Numbered from the stretch's first letter, positions 23,366 through 34,160 are shown. The stretch: DNA of 64,000 bases from Diphasiastrum complanatum (GCA_029204225.1 CM055100.1:33259645-33323644), one strand, 5' to 3'. Program-made: numbers and translations. The notes: generated by a model not told the origin, from the sequence alone.

Positions 23366-24472
23366 ATGTCTTCAAGTGGTAGGTCAATGGGAAGGTCAAG
23401 TGGGAGATAATCTAGGAGAAGAGCTCGTGAGGAGCCTGAAAAATATACACAAGATTGGTTTGAAAATCTATCTCCGCAACAAAGAGATAGAATAAAAAAT
23501 CTTGTGTTATCTTCTTTGGGTGAATCATCCGAGAGAAGAGCTTCCGTGGATGCCCCTTCCCAAGAATCATGTAGTGTGTATTATGATCTTAATTTACATG
23601 GTGGAGCTATAAAAAATACGCGTGATGTAGTTCATGCCCGTTTGCATGATTTAGTTGCTTTATATTTTGGTAAAGTTTACATGAGCGATTGGTCCTCCCA
23701 ATCGCTTCAAGATAAAAATAGAATTATTATATTTTGAATTCCCTCAATCCAATGTTTTTAGTAGGACTTTGAACACAATGTGCCTTTGGATTTGAAACAA
23801 AAGGCAATTGATGAGAAGAGCTGTGAAGAATCCCAAGAAATCCATGAAGCCTAGATGGTGCTCCAAACAGGATTGGAGGAAGGCGAAAGGGGAATTGTTA
23901 CAAAATAATCTCCAAAAATATGAACAACAACGTAGAGCCGTCGCCGAGAAGATCTTAAAACATGGCCAAAGTCACTTGGGATCGGGAGGAAGGGGCAATC
24001 TAGAGGCCCAATTTGTAAGGGCAATATTTTTTACTATGATTATATTTTTTTAGTGAGATTGTTAATGGTTTTTATTGCTAAACTATATTTTTTTGTTGAA
24101 TGTAGCTTAGTGATTTTGGAAGACACATGACCGCAGCCGAGTACAAACAAGGCTATGATCATGGATATGCCGACCTTAAAGCTTTTATGGATCCCATGGA
24201 TTGCATCCAATCATAAACTCTTGACCTTTATTGTTTTGTGATTGTTTACTTTGTGGTTTACAAGTAGGTTTAATCTCAATTTAATCGAATCTTTGATTCT
24301 ATTTTGTAGAGAGCTCTCTACAACTTCAAACATTCGTGATGTAGAGAAAAATATTGAGGAGAAAAATGTGGAAGAGAACGTGAGTGAGAGTGAAGGGGAG
24401 TTTGAAGATGTGGACACCAACGTAAACCTACAAGATGAAGGAAGTGAGGAGGGAGGAAGTGACGATGAGTAG
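23366..24472 (+). pseudogene. Transposase_24 (Ptta/En-Spm)-like remnant
   Basis: A frame starting at 23,366 is broken by a stop after 14 codons and by a frameshift near 23,740-23,800. When the pieces are followed, they show a Ser/Arg-rich start, a WFENLSPQQRDRI block, the blocks SDWSSQSLQDKNRI and EHNVPLDLKQKAI, and a basic block RRAVKNPKKSMKPRW. This order resembles the plant Transposase_24 region of En/Spm-type proteins. A possible intron (24,015-24,105, GT to AG) leads to an exon with FGRHMTAAEYKQGYDHGY. A last acidic exon (24,310-24,472) ends DEGSEEGGSDDE. The family call is by pattern recognition and is moderate; no terminal inverted repeats were found. Confidence 0.5.
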
Positions 24473-25260
24473 AACTTTAAAATTGAATGTAAGACCTTGT
24501 AGAAAGCAATGGATAAGGAGGAATTCATTCTCTCATCATGTACTCTTTTTGAAATCAATATAATGTTTTGCCACTACATCATTCTTGCAAAAATGTTGAA
24601 TGCATATATTTTTAATTCATGAATGCAAATGTATAGTCTATTGAATGCACATCTATTGAATGCAAACATATCTATTGATGAATTCAATGCAATGTATAGT
24701 CTATTGAATGCAAATGTATTTATCGATGAATTCAATGCAATGTATTTATTTTAGCACATGATTTGCATGCTAGAATGCACAACGGAAAGTAATGGAAACC
24801 ACAATACAATGCATCAATAGATAACACATTAAGTTATCAACTGAATATCAAATGAACCAAAATAAATGTGAATTTATCTTTACTATTGTATCTCCATTGT
24901 TTTGCAAACTTTGCTTTTCCTTTTGCATGCACTTGATCTTTCAATCCTTGCAATGAAAGCTCTTTTTTCATTTTTCATATCCAAGCCTACATCACAAACA
25001 AAAAAGATCTTAAAACTTATACTAAAGGATTATGATCACAAAACAAATACAACTAACATCCATCAATGGACTAAAAACACAAAACACTATCAATATCCAT
25101 CAAGAAACTATCAATATTCTCACATTCACCCCCATCTCATCCTCACTCCCATCTTTCTTTCTTTTTTTTTGTCTCTCTCTCACACAAAAGAAAACAGAAG
25201 ACGACATCTAGTTTAGGAGCAAACCACAATTTGGTTCACGCGCCAAAAAAAAAATTTTGG
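24473..25260. other. Spacer with short tandem repeats
   Basis: No gene is seen. The repeat at 24,596-24,756 is listed separately. The open frame 24,902-25,216 has low-complexity, AT-driven composition. Confidence 0.45.
24596..24756. repeat. Degenerate tandem repeats with a ttgaatgca(a/c)at core
   Basis: The phrase ctattgaatgcaaatgtat and the phrase gatgaattcaatgcaatgtat recur several times with a period near 49 bp in the clearest part (about 24,670-24,756). The unit includes ttgaatgc and its near-inverse gcattcaa. Confidence 0.7.
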
Positions 25261-25269
25261 TCAAAAAAG

Positions 25270-25305
25270 TTTGCGTGGATTATCCACGTGGATAATCCAC
25301 GCAAA
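25270..25305. repeat. Perfect 36-bp palindrome centred on a G-box
   Basis: Eighteen bases from tttgcgtggattatccac are followed exactly by their reverse complement. The centre is ccacgtgg, which contains the plant bZIP/bHLH G-box CACGTG. A TATAAAAG lies 38 bp downstream at 25,343-25,350, and related ggatataa/tatccac phrases flank it. It may be part of a promoter or an LTR U3 region. Confidence 0.9.
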
Positions 25306-25342
25306 ATCCAGAGAGTTGGGGTTGTGGATACCGCCGGGTGGA

Positions 25343-25350
25343 TATAAAAG
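25343..25350 (+). promoter_or_regulatory. TATA-box candidate
   Basis: TATAAAAG lies just downstream of the palindrome. It fits an LTR promoter whose U5 would be the block at 25,570-25,640, but no coding sequence follows. Confidence 0.3.
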
Positions 25351-25650
25351 ACAATTTATCCACACCATATCCACCCAACTTTGTACATAATATGCAAAGA
25401 CTGGCATAAATAGCATTAAAGCTTGTAAGTCTGGACACTTGTAAATATATATACTAGCTGAATCAAGCTATGTAAGTGTTAATTGAGTAAATTGAATTTC
25501 GCTTTCAATCAGAGTTATCTGTAGCCAACGTCATCACGCTGAGCAAGCTGAAGTTATTACTTTAAGCTATTGTACTCACTGTTGATATTAATCAGAGTGC
25601 AAATTTTGTCTCACTACTGCGTCGTTCATTTGCGCATTCTGTATGAATTC
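25351..25650 (+). repeat. Possible solo LTR, 3' part
   Basis: The block ttgtactcac ... atcagagtgcaaatttt near 25,570-25,600 matches the block at 3,921-3,960 in the copia LTR. Both are preceded by a (c/g)agc(t/a)(a/g)a(a/g)gt-like stretch. Neither end of the repeat is clear. Confidence 0.3.
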
Positions 25651-26604
25651 TTCTACTTGAATAATTTTGCTGCTAACTGTTGTGTTTTCGTTCCTACACG
25701 CCACGCTCAATCCTCGAGCTTCTACTATTGCTCATGCCCACACATGATTTTACGACATAAAATGCATTTAGTTCATCAATTTGGTTGCACATCTAGAAAT
25801 AGCTACACGATTGAAATCACTACTTTATGCATGCTAGAAATGCACAAAGATCTGATCATAAACAATTAGATATGACTTACTACCTTCTCTATCCATACAG
25901 CAGTAGTACATTACAATACTTCACATGTGTGGAACCTAGATCAACCATAAAATCAACATTCTACGCATAGAAATTCAAGATATCAAGAGAGAAACACATG
26001 AGATGGACATAGAAACACAAGGGATGAATTCCCCACAAAGAAAGAAACTTTGATGATTATTTCTCCACGCATGTACAAATATTTATAGCTTCCAAAATTT
26101 CGTTTGGCGACTTGTCCCAAACTTGACCTAAATTGGAAACTTCTAGATACTTGATGAAAAACCTAGAAAAACTAGTCTAGATGTAATGTATCAAATTTAG
26201 CCAATTAGAATGGGTCCAAATCTGACCTCATTTACTTATCTACATGCCAAAAATAGTACAAGCACTATTTAGGCCTTTGTTGATAAATATGACATTCTGT
26301 GAGTAAAGTTTTTGCGAGTTTTGCGAGTTTCTTCCATGACTTGCTCCAACAAAATGGTAGCACATGGTGTGCTACTCTTTTTATGCCAGTACATGATTTC
26401 TTAAAAACAAGAACTATGGTTTGATGCATACTTAAACATTTGACTATCCATCAAATTCTAAATAGGTCCATCACAAAATACTTTGTTACTCTATAAATAC
26501 ATGTTACATATATGGAGTAACAAAGTGCATATAAGTTTCGATAGTTAGGGAAAAAGTTTTAAGGATTGTGGTCGGGTTTTTCGGCGTACTAAGGAAAATG
26601 AGAA
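25651..26604. other. AT-rich spacer, nothing recognised
   Basis: No gene, RNA gene or LTR end could be supported. Confidence 0.5.
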
Positions 26605-26775
26605 AACCACGACCCACCTTGGAAAATGCAAAAAAGCGACCTACCCACCTTGGAAAAATGCGAAAAGCGGAAAAGCCTGCCCACCTTGGAAAATGCAAAA
26701 AGCACGAGCTATCCACCTTTGAACATGCGAAAAATGCTACCTGGCCACCTAGAAATGCGACTAACACCAGTTGGA
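26605..26775. repeat. Tandem repeat, about 34-bp unit, five copies
   Basis: The phrase ccaccttggaaaatgc(a/g)aaaa recurs at about 26,608, 26,643, 26,679, 26,713 and 26,745, becoming more diverged to the right. Open frames crossing it on both strands (26,504-26,817) are made by the repeat and are not genes. Confidence 0.85.
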
Positions 26776-27835
26776 AATTGTGAAGAATTTGGGATCAATC
26801 AAGATCCAAATCCATAATTTGATCTTTTGTTAGAAATAGATCAATTCTACCAATCTTGCCAATGTGGAAAAATCAACATCTACTTAATGAAGAAGATGCA
26901 AACTCACTAAGAAATGATCAAACATCAAACATAAGATATGATGAAGTTGACGTCCATACAAAAATAGTAAGCTACTGTATTTCAAATGTGTGGATCCGAA
27001 AATAACATATAATAAGCATTCTACAGACAAGATTGTAAGATATCACCAATATAGTGCACCAATGGATAGACGAACCCAAGAGAACCATGTATAAGCATGA
27101 AATGAGATAAGAGAGAGAGAGAATCTCTTCTCTTCCCATGAGTCACATCCTTTTATAGTAGTTCCAAACCTAATTTCAAACTTTGGTTTCCCTCCATAAT
27201 GAAAAACCCTACTATTATTGTGACTAGATTAATGTCTCTACTACTCAAATTGAATCTACCAAAAACTTGTGTACTACACTTTTCCACACTTTCCAAAAGT
27301 GTTTATTCCAATGCTTTTAGACTAATATAACTTTGAAAAGTCAAACTCTAAGTCTAATATAAAAATTGGCCTCAACTGCCAAATATACAAATATAAACAA
27401 GATAGCAAAACTAGTTGAAATCTCTCACAGAAATGCCTCTTGGGCCCCTTGTTGAAAAACGAAAAATCATCTATCTTGACTTTAGGCTTTGGCAAAAAAT
27501 TTTCTATGTGTATGTAATGTTTCATATTGCAAATGCCAAATTTGGCCTAGAAGAAACTCGAGCTACATGGTTTCTTGAGTCTAGTTGATCATACACAACA
27601 TGCATATAAAATGTAGACATAGAAATGCCAATTATGGGCTTGTAGAAACTCGTGGCATATCACATGCAATGATTGTAAGTGATCCAAAGTGACATGCAAG
27701 GCATGCACAAAGTGAATTGGACACATGCATAGTGATTTGGACAATTCTAGTTTAGAATTTGACACTTGGTAAAAGTAGGCAGAAATGCATGCATGTAAAG
27801 TGACAAATGTCACTAGTTTGCTAGTTATCACTTTT
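26776..27835. other. AT-rich spacer or unrecognised LTR sequence
   Basis: No coding content is visible. The right part may belong to the LTR that ends at 28,237. Confidence 0.4.
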
Positions 27836-28237
27836 AGATGTGGATGAAAGTAGGAGAGAGATGGTTCTACCTCGAGCTACTCCAATCTCCATAAATATGT
27901 GTAAGCTCTCTCATAATTTTTTATGAAGAACCAAGTTTTGAAGCTATTCCATGTCAATTTGGATCTATCCTATTGTTTGCTTGAATTTTGCTTTCTCTTT
28001 CTCTCTCTAACTCGAATAGAGGATTATGCTAATGCATCAAATTCTTGTACTTCTTCTCTTTTGATATTGAATGCAATCATTCTTTGATTATTAGCATGCT
28101 AGATTGTGCCTTGGTCATAAATTCTAGAACTAGGTCTTGATACTCAATCTAGAATCAATTTATGTGCTAAACACAAAGCTTAACAAGATCATTCACACTT
28201 GAGGATTGTTCCCCACACGTGTGAACTTGCTGGATCA
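27836..28237 (+). repeat. 5' LTR (3' portion) of a copia element
   Basis: The right edge is set by the adjoining primer-binding site. The LTR ends with ttgctggatca, preceded by a cacacgtgtg palindrome at about 28,214. A tacctcgagct block near 27,870 also occurs in the LTR at 30,770-31,560 (about 31,218), so the two are related but diverged. The left edge is not determined. Confidence 0.55.
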
Positions 28238-28249
28238 TGGTATCAGAGC
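28238..28249 (+). promoter_or_regulatory. tRNA-iMet primer-binding site
   Basis: TGGTATCAGAGC on the plus strand, directly after an LTR ending in CA. Only about 30 bp of leader follow before the sequence switches to a pol fragment of opposite orientation. Confidence 0.9.
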
Positions 28250-28260
28250 TAAATTAAGCT

Positions 28261-29724
28261 TTGCATGCTATTATTATTGATTGTAGCACAAGCCTCACAT
28301 GGCTTCATATATTTGGAAAGTGATCTTGGTAGACCAATAGCCTTATCATTCTTGATCATAGAAAGCATAGATTTATAGTTGGGATGTCCCAACCTCCTAT
28401 GCCATAACTCCTCCTTAGACTTAAAAGCAATTTCACAAAAAACTGCATTTTCATAAGAATTTAACTTGAAGATGCCACCATATCTAGATCCATGAGCTAG
28501 GATCTCATCACCTTTCTTAATAAAGCAAGTATTGGCATTGAATTTTACATCACAGCCACATTCAAGCAACTTTCCAACACTTATCAAGTTCTTTGTAAGC
28601 TTAGGAACAAAAAGAACATTGGAAAGTGATAGAACTTTAGAAGAAGCAAGTTTTAGAGGAATATTGCCAATTCCTTTAATAGAGCATTCATGATCATTCG
28701 ATGTATAAATAGATCTTTTAAGTCCTTCATAAGGTACAATAGAGTCAAAAAACTCCTTAGAACAACACATATGTGATGAGGCACCACTATCGATGTACCA
28801 TGCTCCATCCTTCTTGAAGGGTGTTGAAGAAAAGCTTGATACCATGAGGGATCCTTCTCCTTCACTTGCAATAAAGTCTTCTTCTTTCTCATTACAGAGA
28901 TTTGCTTGTTTGAGTTGATTTTTCTTTTTGAAGCAATTAGAGGCATAGTGCCCCTTCTTGCCACAAAAGAAACACTTGACTTTCTTCTTCTTGGTCTTGG
29001 AAGTAGAAGGATGAGTTGAGTCATTCTCTTCTCCATCTTTGTCTTTGTCCTTTGCTTTGTCTTTGATGAAGGCTTGAAAAAACTGGTTCTTGCTCCTCCC
29101 TTTGCATTTGTCCTTGACGAAAAGAGCTTTTTCACTTCCAATATGCTCGAGTTTGTTCATCCTTGAAATTTTGTAACTTTGCCTTGCTTCTTTAGAGATG
29201 AGAATTCCTTGAAGAGTCTCCAAATTGGGCAACCTTCCTTTATGGCAAAGGATTGAACAAGATTATCATAGTCTTCTTTTAAGCCAATGACTTGTACTAG
29301 CTCATCTTCATTGATTGTGACACCAACACAAGCAAGCTCCCTATGAAGATCTCTTAGAACATAATTTGATGCACTCTCCTCACTTCTTTGAAAGCTTTGA
29401 AAAATTCGGTTTCTAAGAGTGAGAATTTTAGAAGTGTTCTTAGCTACTTAAGTGCATCCCAAGCTTTTATAGTAGTGGTGCAAGATCCTATTTCTCTTAC
29501 AATCTCATTAGAGACATTCATTTTAATGAAGTGTAGAGCCATCCTAACTCTCTTCCTATACTTTGGTATTTCAAGTTGTGCTTGAGGCTCCTCCTCATTA
29601 CCAAGTACTATGTCCATAACATCGTGGAGTATAAGAACAGACTCCATCCTAACCTTTCATATTAAATAATTGGAGGTACTTAGTCTTTCACTTGGTTCTA
29701 AGAGATATCCTCCTATAGGTGCCA
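28261..29724 (-). pseudogene. Ty1/copia gag-protease-pre-integrase remnant
   Basis: Read on the minus strand, gag starts at 29,724 with MAPIGGYLLEPSERL and continues through a UBN2-type gag segment to about 29,240, with one in-frame stop near 29,650 and at least one frameshift near 29,440. The 327-aa frame from 29,232 carries the end of gag, a Lys-rich region, a zinc knuckle (CFFCGKKGHYASNC), the protease motif WYIDSGASSHM and the pre-integrase block LWHRRLGHPNYKSM with its CEAC pair. It stops abruptly near 28,278, where plus-strand LTR/PBS leader begins. Integrase, RT and RNase H are absent. The gag-to-pre-integrase part is much better preserved than most neighbours. Confidence 0.9.
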
Positions 29725-30425
29725 TATTGTGAAGACTTCTTGTTATTGGACAATTATATGTTTGAGCTTGTTCCAAACAAACTAGATGTTGCTACTCTCT
29801 TTCAGTATAGGAATTTTCAAGGGTGTACTACCAAATCCTATGTGAAATCTTGCAACTAAATTTCAGATAAGTCTCAAATATTCCACAAAACAAGATAAAC
29901 TATATCAATCTCTCAAAATGAATTGAGGAGTATAGACAAGTTTTGATTCTACTTTTGGCACGTGTGAAATGCTTCAAAAGAAAATACTATTGATTCAAAG
30001 AAGGTTCAATGTATTCAATAGCTCAAAACTATGTCTAGATCTCAAGTTTCTTGTGTTGATTACTCAAAAAATGGATTGTGAATCAAGCAAAATTTGGATC
30101 AAATCAAAAAAGTGGTCACTCGGATTTTGGAGCTCTTCCTACTCTCTTTAAGAGCTTATAGCTCTTAATAGACACATCAGATTGATTTGAGATCAATTGC
30201 AATGGAAAGTACTCCTTATAAGCTTTCCATCAAGCTATAGCATCAATGTCTTTGGACCAAAGATGAAGGAAATAAAGAGGTCTGAAAATCCCTGATTTTC
30301 ACACGTGCGGAATTCCAGAATTCCGTACAATGTCAATTCTGATCTGAAAATCTTGATTCTATCCTCTTTGATCCAAACGCTTTTCAAGAAAAGGTAAACC
30401 AACATAATCCGAATATAAAGCTATG
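29725..30425 (-). other. Probable copia leader region
   Basis: Lies upstream of the minus-strand gag. No primer-binding site was found in it. It contains the phrases cacgtgtgaaa (about 29,968) and ttcacacgtgcgg (about 30,299), linking it to the LTR family at 30,770, and a near-palindrome cggaattccagaattccg at about 30,308. Confidence 0.35.
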
Positions 30426-30769
30426 ACAACAACAACAAAATAGGTTCTTTGGCTTAAAACGCTTTTGGAGGAGCTACATGTGATCAAGGATGAAGACATT
30501 CCATGCATATATTGTGATAATCAAGCAGCTCAAAACTTGCAAACAATCTAGTCTTCCATGGTCGAACAAAGCACATCGAGATTGCACATCATTTTGTGAG
30601 GGAGAAAGTGCAAGCAAAGGAGATCAAGCTTATTCATGTTTCATCATCAAATTGCATTGCTGATATACTCACCAAGGCATTGCCTAAAGATCCATTTATA
30701 AAATTAAGATTGGCTCTTGGAGTTATAGATAGATCTATGCTAGATTTACCAAGCTAGATTTTTGAGGAG
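30426..30769 (+). pseudogene. Ty1/copia RNase H C-terminal remnant and PPT
   Basis: Plus-strand frames encode the end of copia RNase H: WLKTLLEELHVIKDEDIPC, YCDNQAA, then after a frameshift HGRTKHIEIAHHFVREKVQ and ADILTKALPKDPF, the usual C-terminal signature. A purine tract, tttgaggag, then precedes the LTR start at 30,770. It faces the opposite way to the gag-protease piece on its left. Confidence 0.85.
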
Positions 30770-31560
30770 TGTAAAAAATGCAAAAATAAGCTTGGTAGAG
30801 GCCAAAAATCTTGTATATAGGATAGACACACATGTGTGGAGCCTGTTCCCACGTGTGAAACTAGTGTACTTTTCATGTGCCATAATCATATATGTTGTAC
30901 ATATGATCTAATTCAAGTTCTAGTGGCTAAATTGCCAAAAACTAGTTTTCTAGATATATGACACATGGCACCAATCTAATGATTGCATGAGCCAAATATT
31001 TTGAATAGGTGTCACATCCCATGTGTAGAGGACAGCTCACACGTGTGGAAATAGCTGAAGTAGGCAAGTTTTTGCTTCTAGAAGATTTTCATAAAGATCT
31101 CCATATAGTAGGAAAATAGACCAAAAATGCCCAGAATGGAAAGTTTTGATCCAAGGGTCAAATTGCATGATGGTGACAAGGCATCCTCACACGTGTGAGA
31201 TCTGATGCATGATCAGTACCTCGAGCTCCAAAAGTGTACATATAGAGGCTTATTTGGCCATAATCAATGTGAGACACCAATCTTGGTTTTGGAAGCAATT
31301 TTGAGTGATTCTCTTCATTTGTCTAAATTTGTTTTGATTGTTTTGAGGTGCTATCAATGTGTACTTGATTTTCAGGTTGGAGTCCGTACTCAGACAGTGT
31401 TTCACACGTGTGAAACCAGAAAGTACACCTATCTTCAATTAATGATTGTTCTTGTTAGGATTTTGTATCTAGAATTGATCTAGATTGATCTTAATCTTAA
31501 GTAGATTGATAGATCAAGTAATCTAACAACCAATCCCTCTTGAGGATCATATTAGAATCC
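30770..31560 (+). repeat. 3' LTR of copia element with repeated CACACGTGTG palindromes
   Basis: Starts TGTAAAAAATGC directly after the purine tract. Palindromic or near-palindromic ca(c/t)acgtgtg motifs lie at about 30,826, 30,848, 31,014, 31,037, 31,186 (14-bp perfect palindrome) and 31,399-31,416 (18-bp perfect palindrome). Each contains a CACGTG or CATGTG E-box/G-box core. A TATA-like acatatagagg lies at about 31,235. The right edge is uncertain. Confidence 0.7.
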
Positions 31561-31639
31561 ACTCTTGGTCCTTTTTGTACTTTTTGCACATCTGCCAGAT
31601 TTGTGGATGATTTCAGATTGTAATTTTTTTTTTAAAAAC

Positions 31640-33430
31640 TTTAAATCTCCTAAGTTAGAGAATATTTCACCTAGGGGTTCATGTAAGTGATTTACATGAA
31701 GGTGATGTTACTGACTTGATGAGCATGAACAATATCCAGATGGGAATCATGATTGTCAACTAGATGATTTACATGAAGGTGATGTTACTAACTTGATGAG
31801 CATGAACAATATCTAGATGGGGATCATGATTGTCAACCAGATGATTAGGAATATCAGCTTGGTGATGCACACGAATATAGTGATGGCCAATATGAAACCG
31901 AGTATAACATTGTTGATTATGAGGGTCATAATCACTCTAAATGACAACATGAGGACCAATATGAGCCTACAGGTCTAAATACCAATCTTCTCTTTGTACA
32001 ATGGCATTCAATGGTACAGCCACACAAACAGAAGATGCTTTCTCTATGGCTCTCAAACCAATTGCTAAAATTATTGGGTTATAGACAGGAGACAATGCTA
32101 GTTATGGGAGCATAGTGACCATTCCTAATTCCTATTACAATGGTGGGAGTAGTTTATCAAAGACCAATCAACATCAACATATCAAAATTCAAGGATATCT
32201 TGACAATGTTCTTCTTGTGAACATACCAACATTTAAGGGAGAAATGAGTTCATTACATATTGATGACTGGTTATCTATTGTGGATGAGAATCTTTGACTA
32301 CATTCTATCTTTTATCATGGAATAATCACTATAACAATATCCTACTTTTGAGGTAAAGCCTATGATTGGTGGCAAGAAGTATTACGTTATCCAGAGTATG
32401 AACCCAATTCATGGGACGATTTCAAAGAAATTTCTATAGAAGCATTCATAGATTATTATATGGAATCTTGGTATATGTTGGAACAAACTGGTACAATGAA
32501 GGCGTATAGTACAAGATTTCGTTTGATAGCATGTAAATTGAAATGGCTTAATGAAGAGTTACCCATCCAACACTATCTACGTGGTTTTTAAGATAACATT
32601 CGTCAACATTTGGATAAAGTACTTCAAGTAAATCCAACTTTGACAGATATAATGCAAAAGGCGTTGATTCAAGATCTAAGGATAAGACAACAAAAGATGC
32701 AACTACGAATCAAATTGGAGTCTCAATAGGAAGAAATTCCTACAGCAGCGTGTTCAATTCTTCACCAGCAAGACTCCTTAGAACAATCAAAATGTAAACT
32801 CCTAGCTCACCAAGGTGCTGGTTTGAACGAAAGTATTTCAGAGGAAATTTGTTCAACGGATGAAGGATCGAAAGGAATCAAGGAATCACAGCATGGTCTT
32901 TCAATCATCCAATTGAGTCTCAACATCAACAACAGGTTGCTCATGACATATCCTTTAAGATTACTAATCCGAGAGTTTCTGGGCTTGATGCTACGACCGA
33001 CTATCATTGTATATATAACAAATTTATCTTTGGGGATCGAATTGAAGATAATCACTACTTACAACAAAATGAATATGAGTTGTTCAGATTCCAACATAAT
33101 AACGCTCTCTTTGATCAGATTGATGAGTTGGAAATGACTAGAATGTGGCCAAATTTGGACAATGAATTACTTGATTTAGAGCATTACCATTTTGGTTTAT
33201 CAAGAACGGTATCCATTGCTTCACTCACACAGGAAATCACTGGATCTATGGCCATCCATCTTCAGCGAGATAATGCTACTAATATTGTTCAAACTGATTC
33301 GGCAAGAGGAAACTCCAATATTCAATCAGATAACTTGGATGAAATCATTGTTTTAATCAATGCTTTGGAGTTACAAAAGGATATTGTTATTCTACATCGA
33401 ACAGTTCGCAAAATATTCTAGATTTCTTCT
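31640..33430 (+). pseudogene. Ty3/gypsy-type gag remnant
   Basis: Frames on the plus strand give an acidic, His-containing N-terminal part (about 31,690-31,960) and an ATG near 32,001. A capsid-like block follows (YDWWQEVLR, WDDFKEISIEAFIDYYM, LEQTGTMKAYSTRFR, at about 32,355-32,520), the signature of the retrotransposon gag domain. Stops at about 32,297 and 32,590 and later frameshifts break it. The tail to 33,430 lacks recognisable protease. No LTR or primer-binding site was found for it; its right side meets the LTR of the next element. Confidence 0.6.
31689..31842. repeat. Tandem duplication of 77 bp
   Basis: Two nearly identical copies of a unit starting gatttacatgaaggtgatg, at 31,689 and 31,766, inside the presumed N-terminal gag region. 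They differ at only a few positions, so the duplication is recent relative to the decay of the element. Confidence 0.9.
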
Positions 33431-33451
33431 TCAAGCTCAAGAATTGTCATC

Positions 33452-34001
33452 TGTCGTGAACAATTCGCGAAAGACAAAAATGTCGCGAAGAGACAAGTGT
33501 AGCGAACAATTTGCGCAACATGAAGCTAAGACGAAGAGATTGACTATCGCAAATAATTCGCGAACAAAATTTATTCAACCCTAAAAACAGAGCATCTATT
33601 TGAATGTCAACCGTCGTAAATGGTTAGATATCTATTGTTACAACATTGAAAGGCCAAAAGACCTGTCCTGTAGCAATATAAATACGTGTGCACTACTCGT
33701 TGTAACACACTCACTCAATTAGAGACACAACAACGAGATAAGACAGCAAGAGATGTATATTCATGAATCGGATTCAGAGCTATAAAAATTATTTTTAATC
33801 AATAGTTTCTTATTGTCTAAATTGTCTTAAGTTGTCTCTTACTTTCGCATATAATTTCTGCACACATATTCAATCAGAGCTAATATTGTTCTATTAGTAC
33901 ATATATCAGATATAGACCCAATTGAAGACATTGATATTAGTTCGATTTATTCAAACTTTCATCATGTTCTCTATGGAGGAATAATTACTATTTTTCCTAC
34001 A
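33452..34001 (+). repeat. 5' LTR of copia element
   Basis: The LTR starts about 33,452 (TGTCGTGAACAATTCGCG) and ends ttcctaca at 34,001, one base before the primer-binding site. Its U3 part carries repeated tcgcgaa phrases, including ttcgcgaa twice. A TATA box and a downstream CA-rich start region follow. Confidence 0.7.
33677..33684 (+). promoter_or_regulatory. LTR TATA box
   Basis: TATAAATA within the LTR, at the position expected for the retrotransposon promoter. Confidence 0.6.
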
Positions 34002-34002
34002 G

Positions 34003-34084
34003 TGGTATCAGAGCATATAGAATTAAATCTGATACAATGGTATCAGAGCCTACGAAATTAAAATTGATACAATAATATTAGAAC
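34003..34084 (+). promoter_or_regulatory. Primer-binding site in three 35-bp tandem copies
   Basis: TGGTATCAGAGC occurs at 34,003 and again at 34,038. A third, degenerate copy (taatattagaac) starts at 34,073. The spacing is exactly 35 bp each time, and the intervening (a/g)aaattaaa..tgatacaa is shared. The first copy adjoins the LTR and should be the functional one. Confidence 0.9.
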
Positions 34085-34160
34085 GAATCAGGTCATCCCC
34101 TCAGCATTCTTCATACATCCATCAGAAAGTCGCTATTTGGAGGTTATTCAAAAATAGAAA

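Noticed and set aside
26605-26775. Regularly spaced repeats that might suggest a CRISPR array
   Set aside because: The units are contiguous and diverged with no unique spacers, and the genome is clearly eukaryotic.
26504-26817. ORFs on both strands with repeated Lys/Arg phrases
   Set aside because: Generated by the 34-bp minisatellite.
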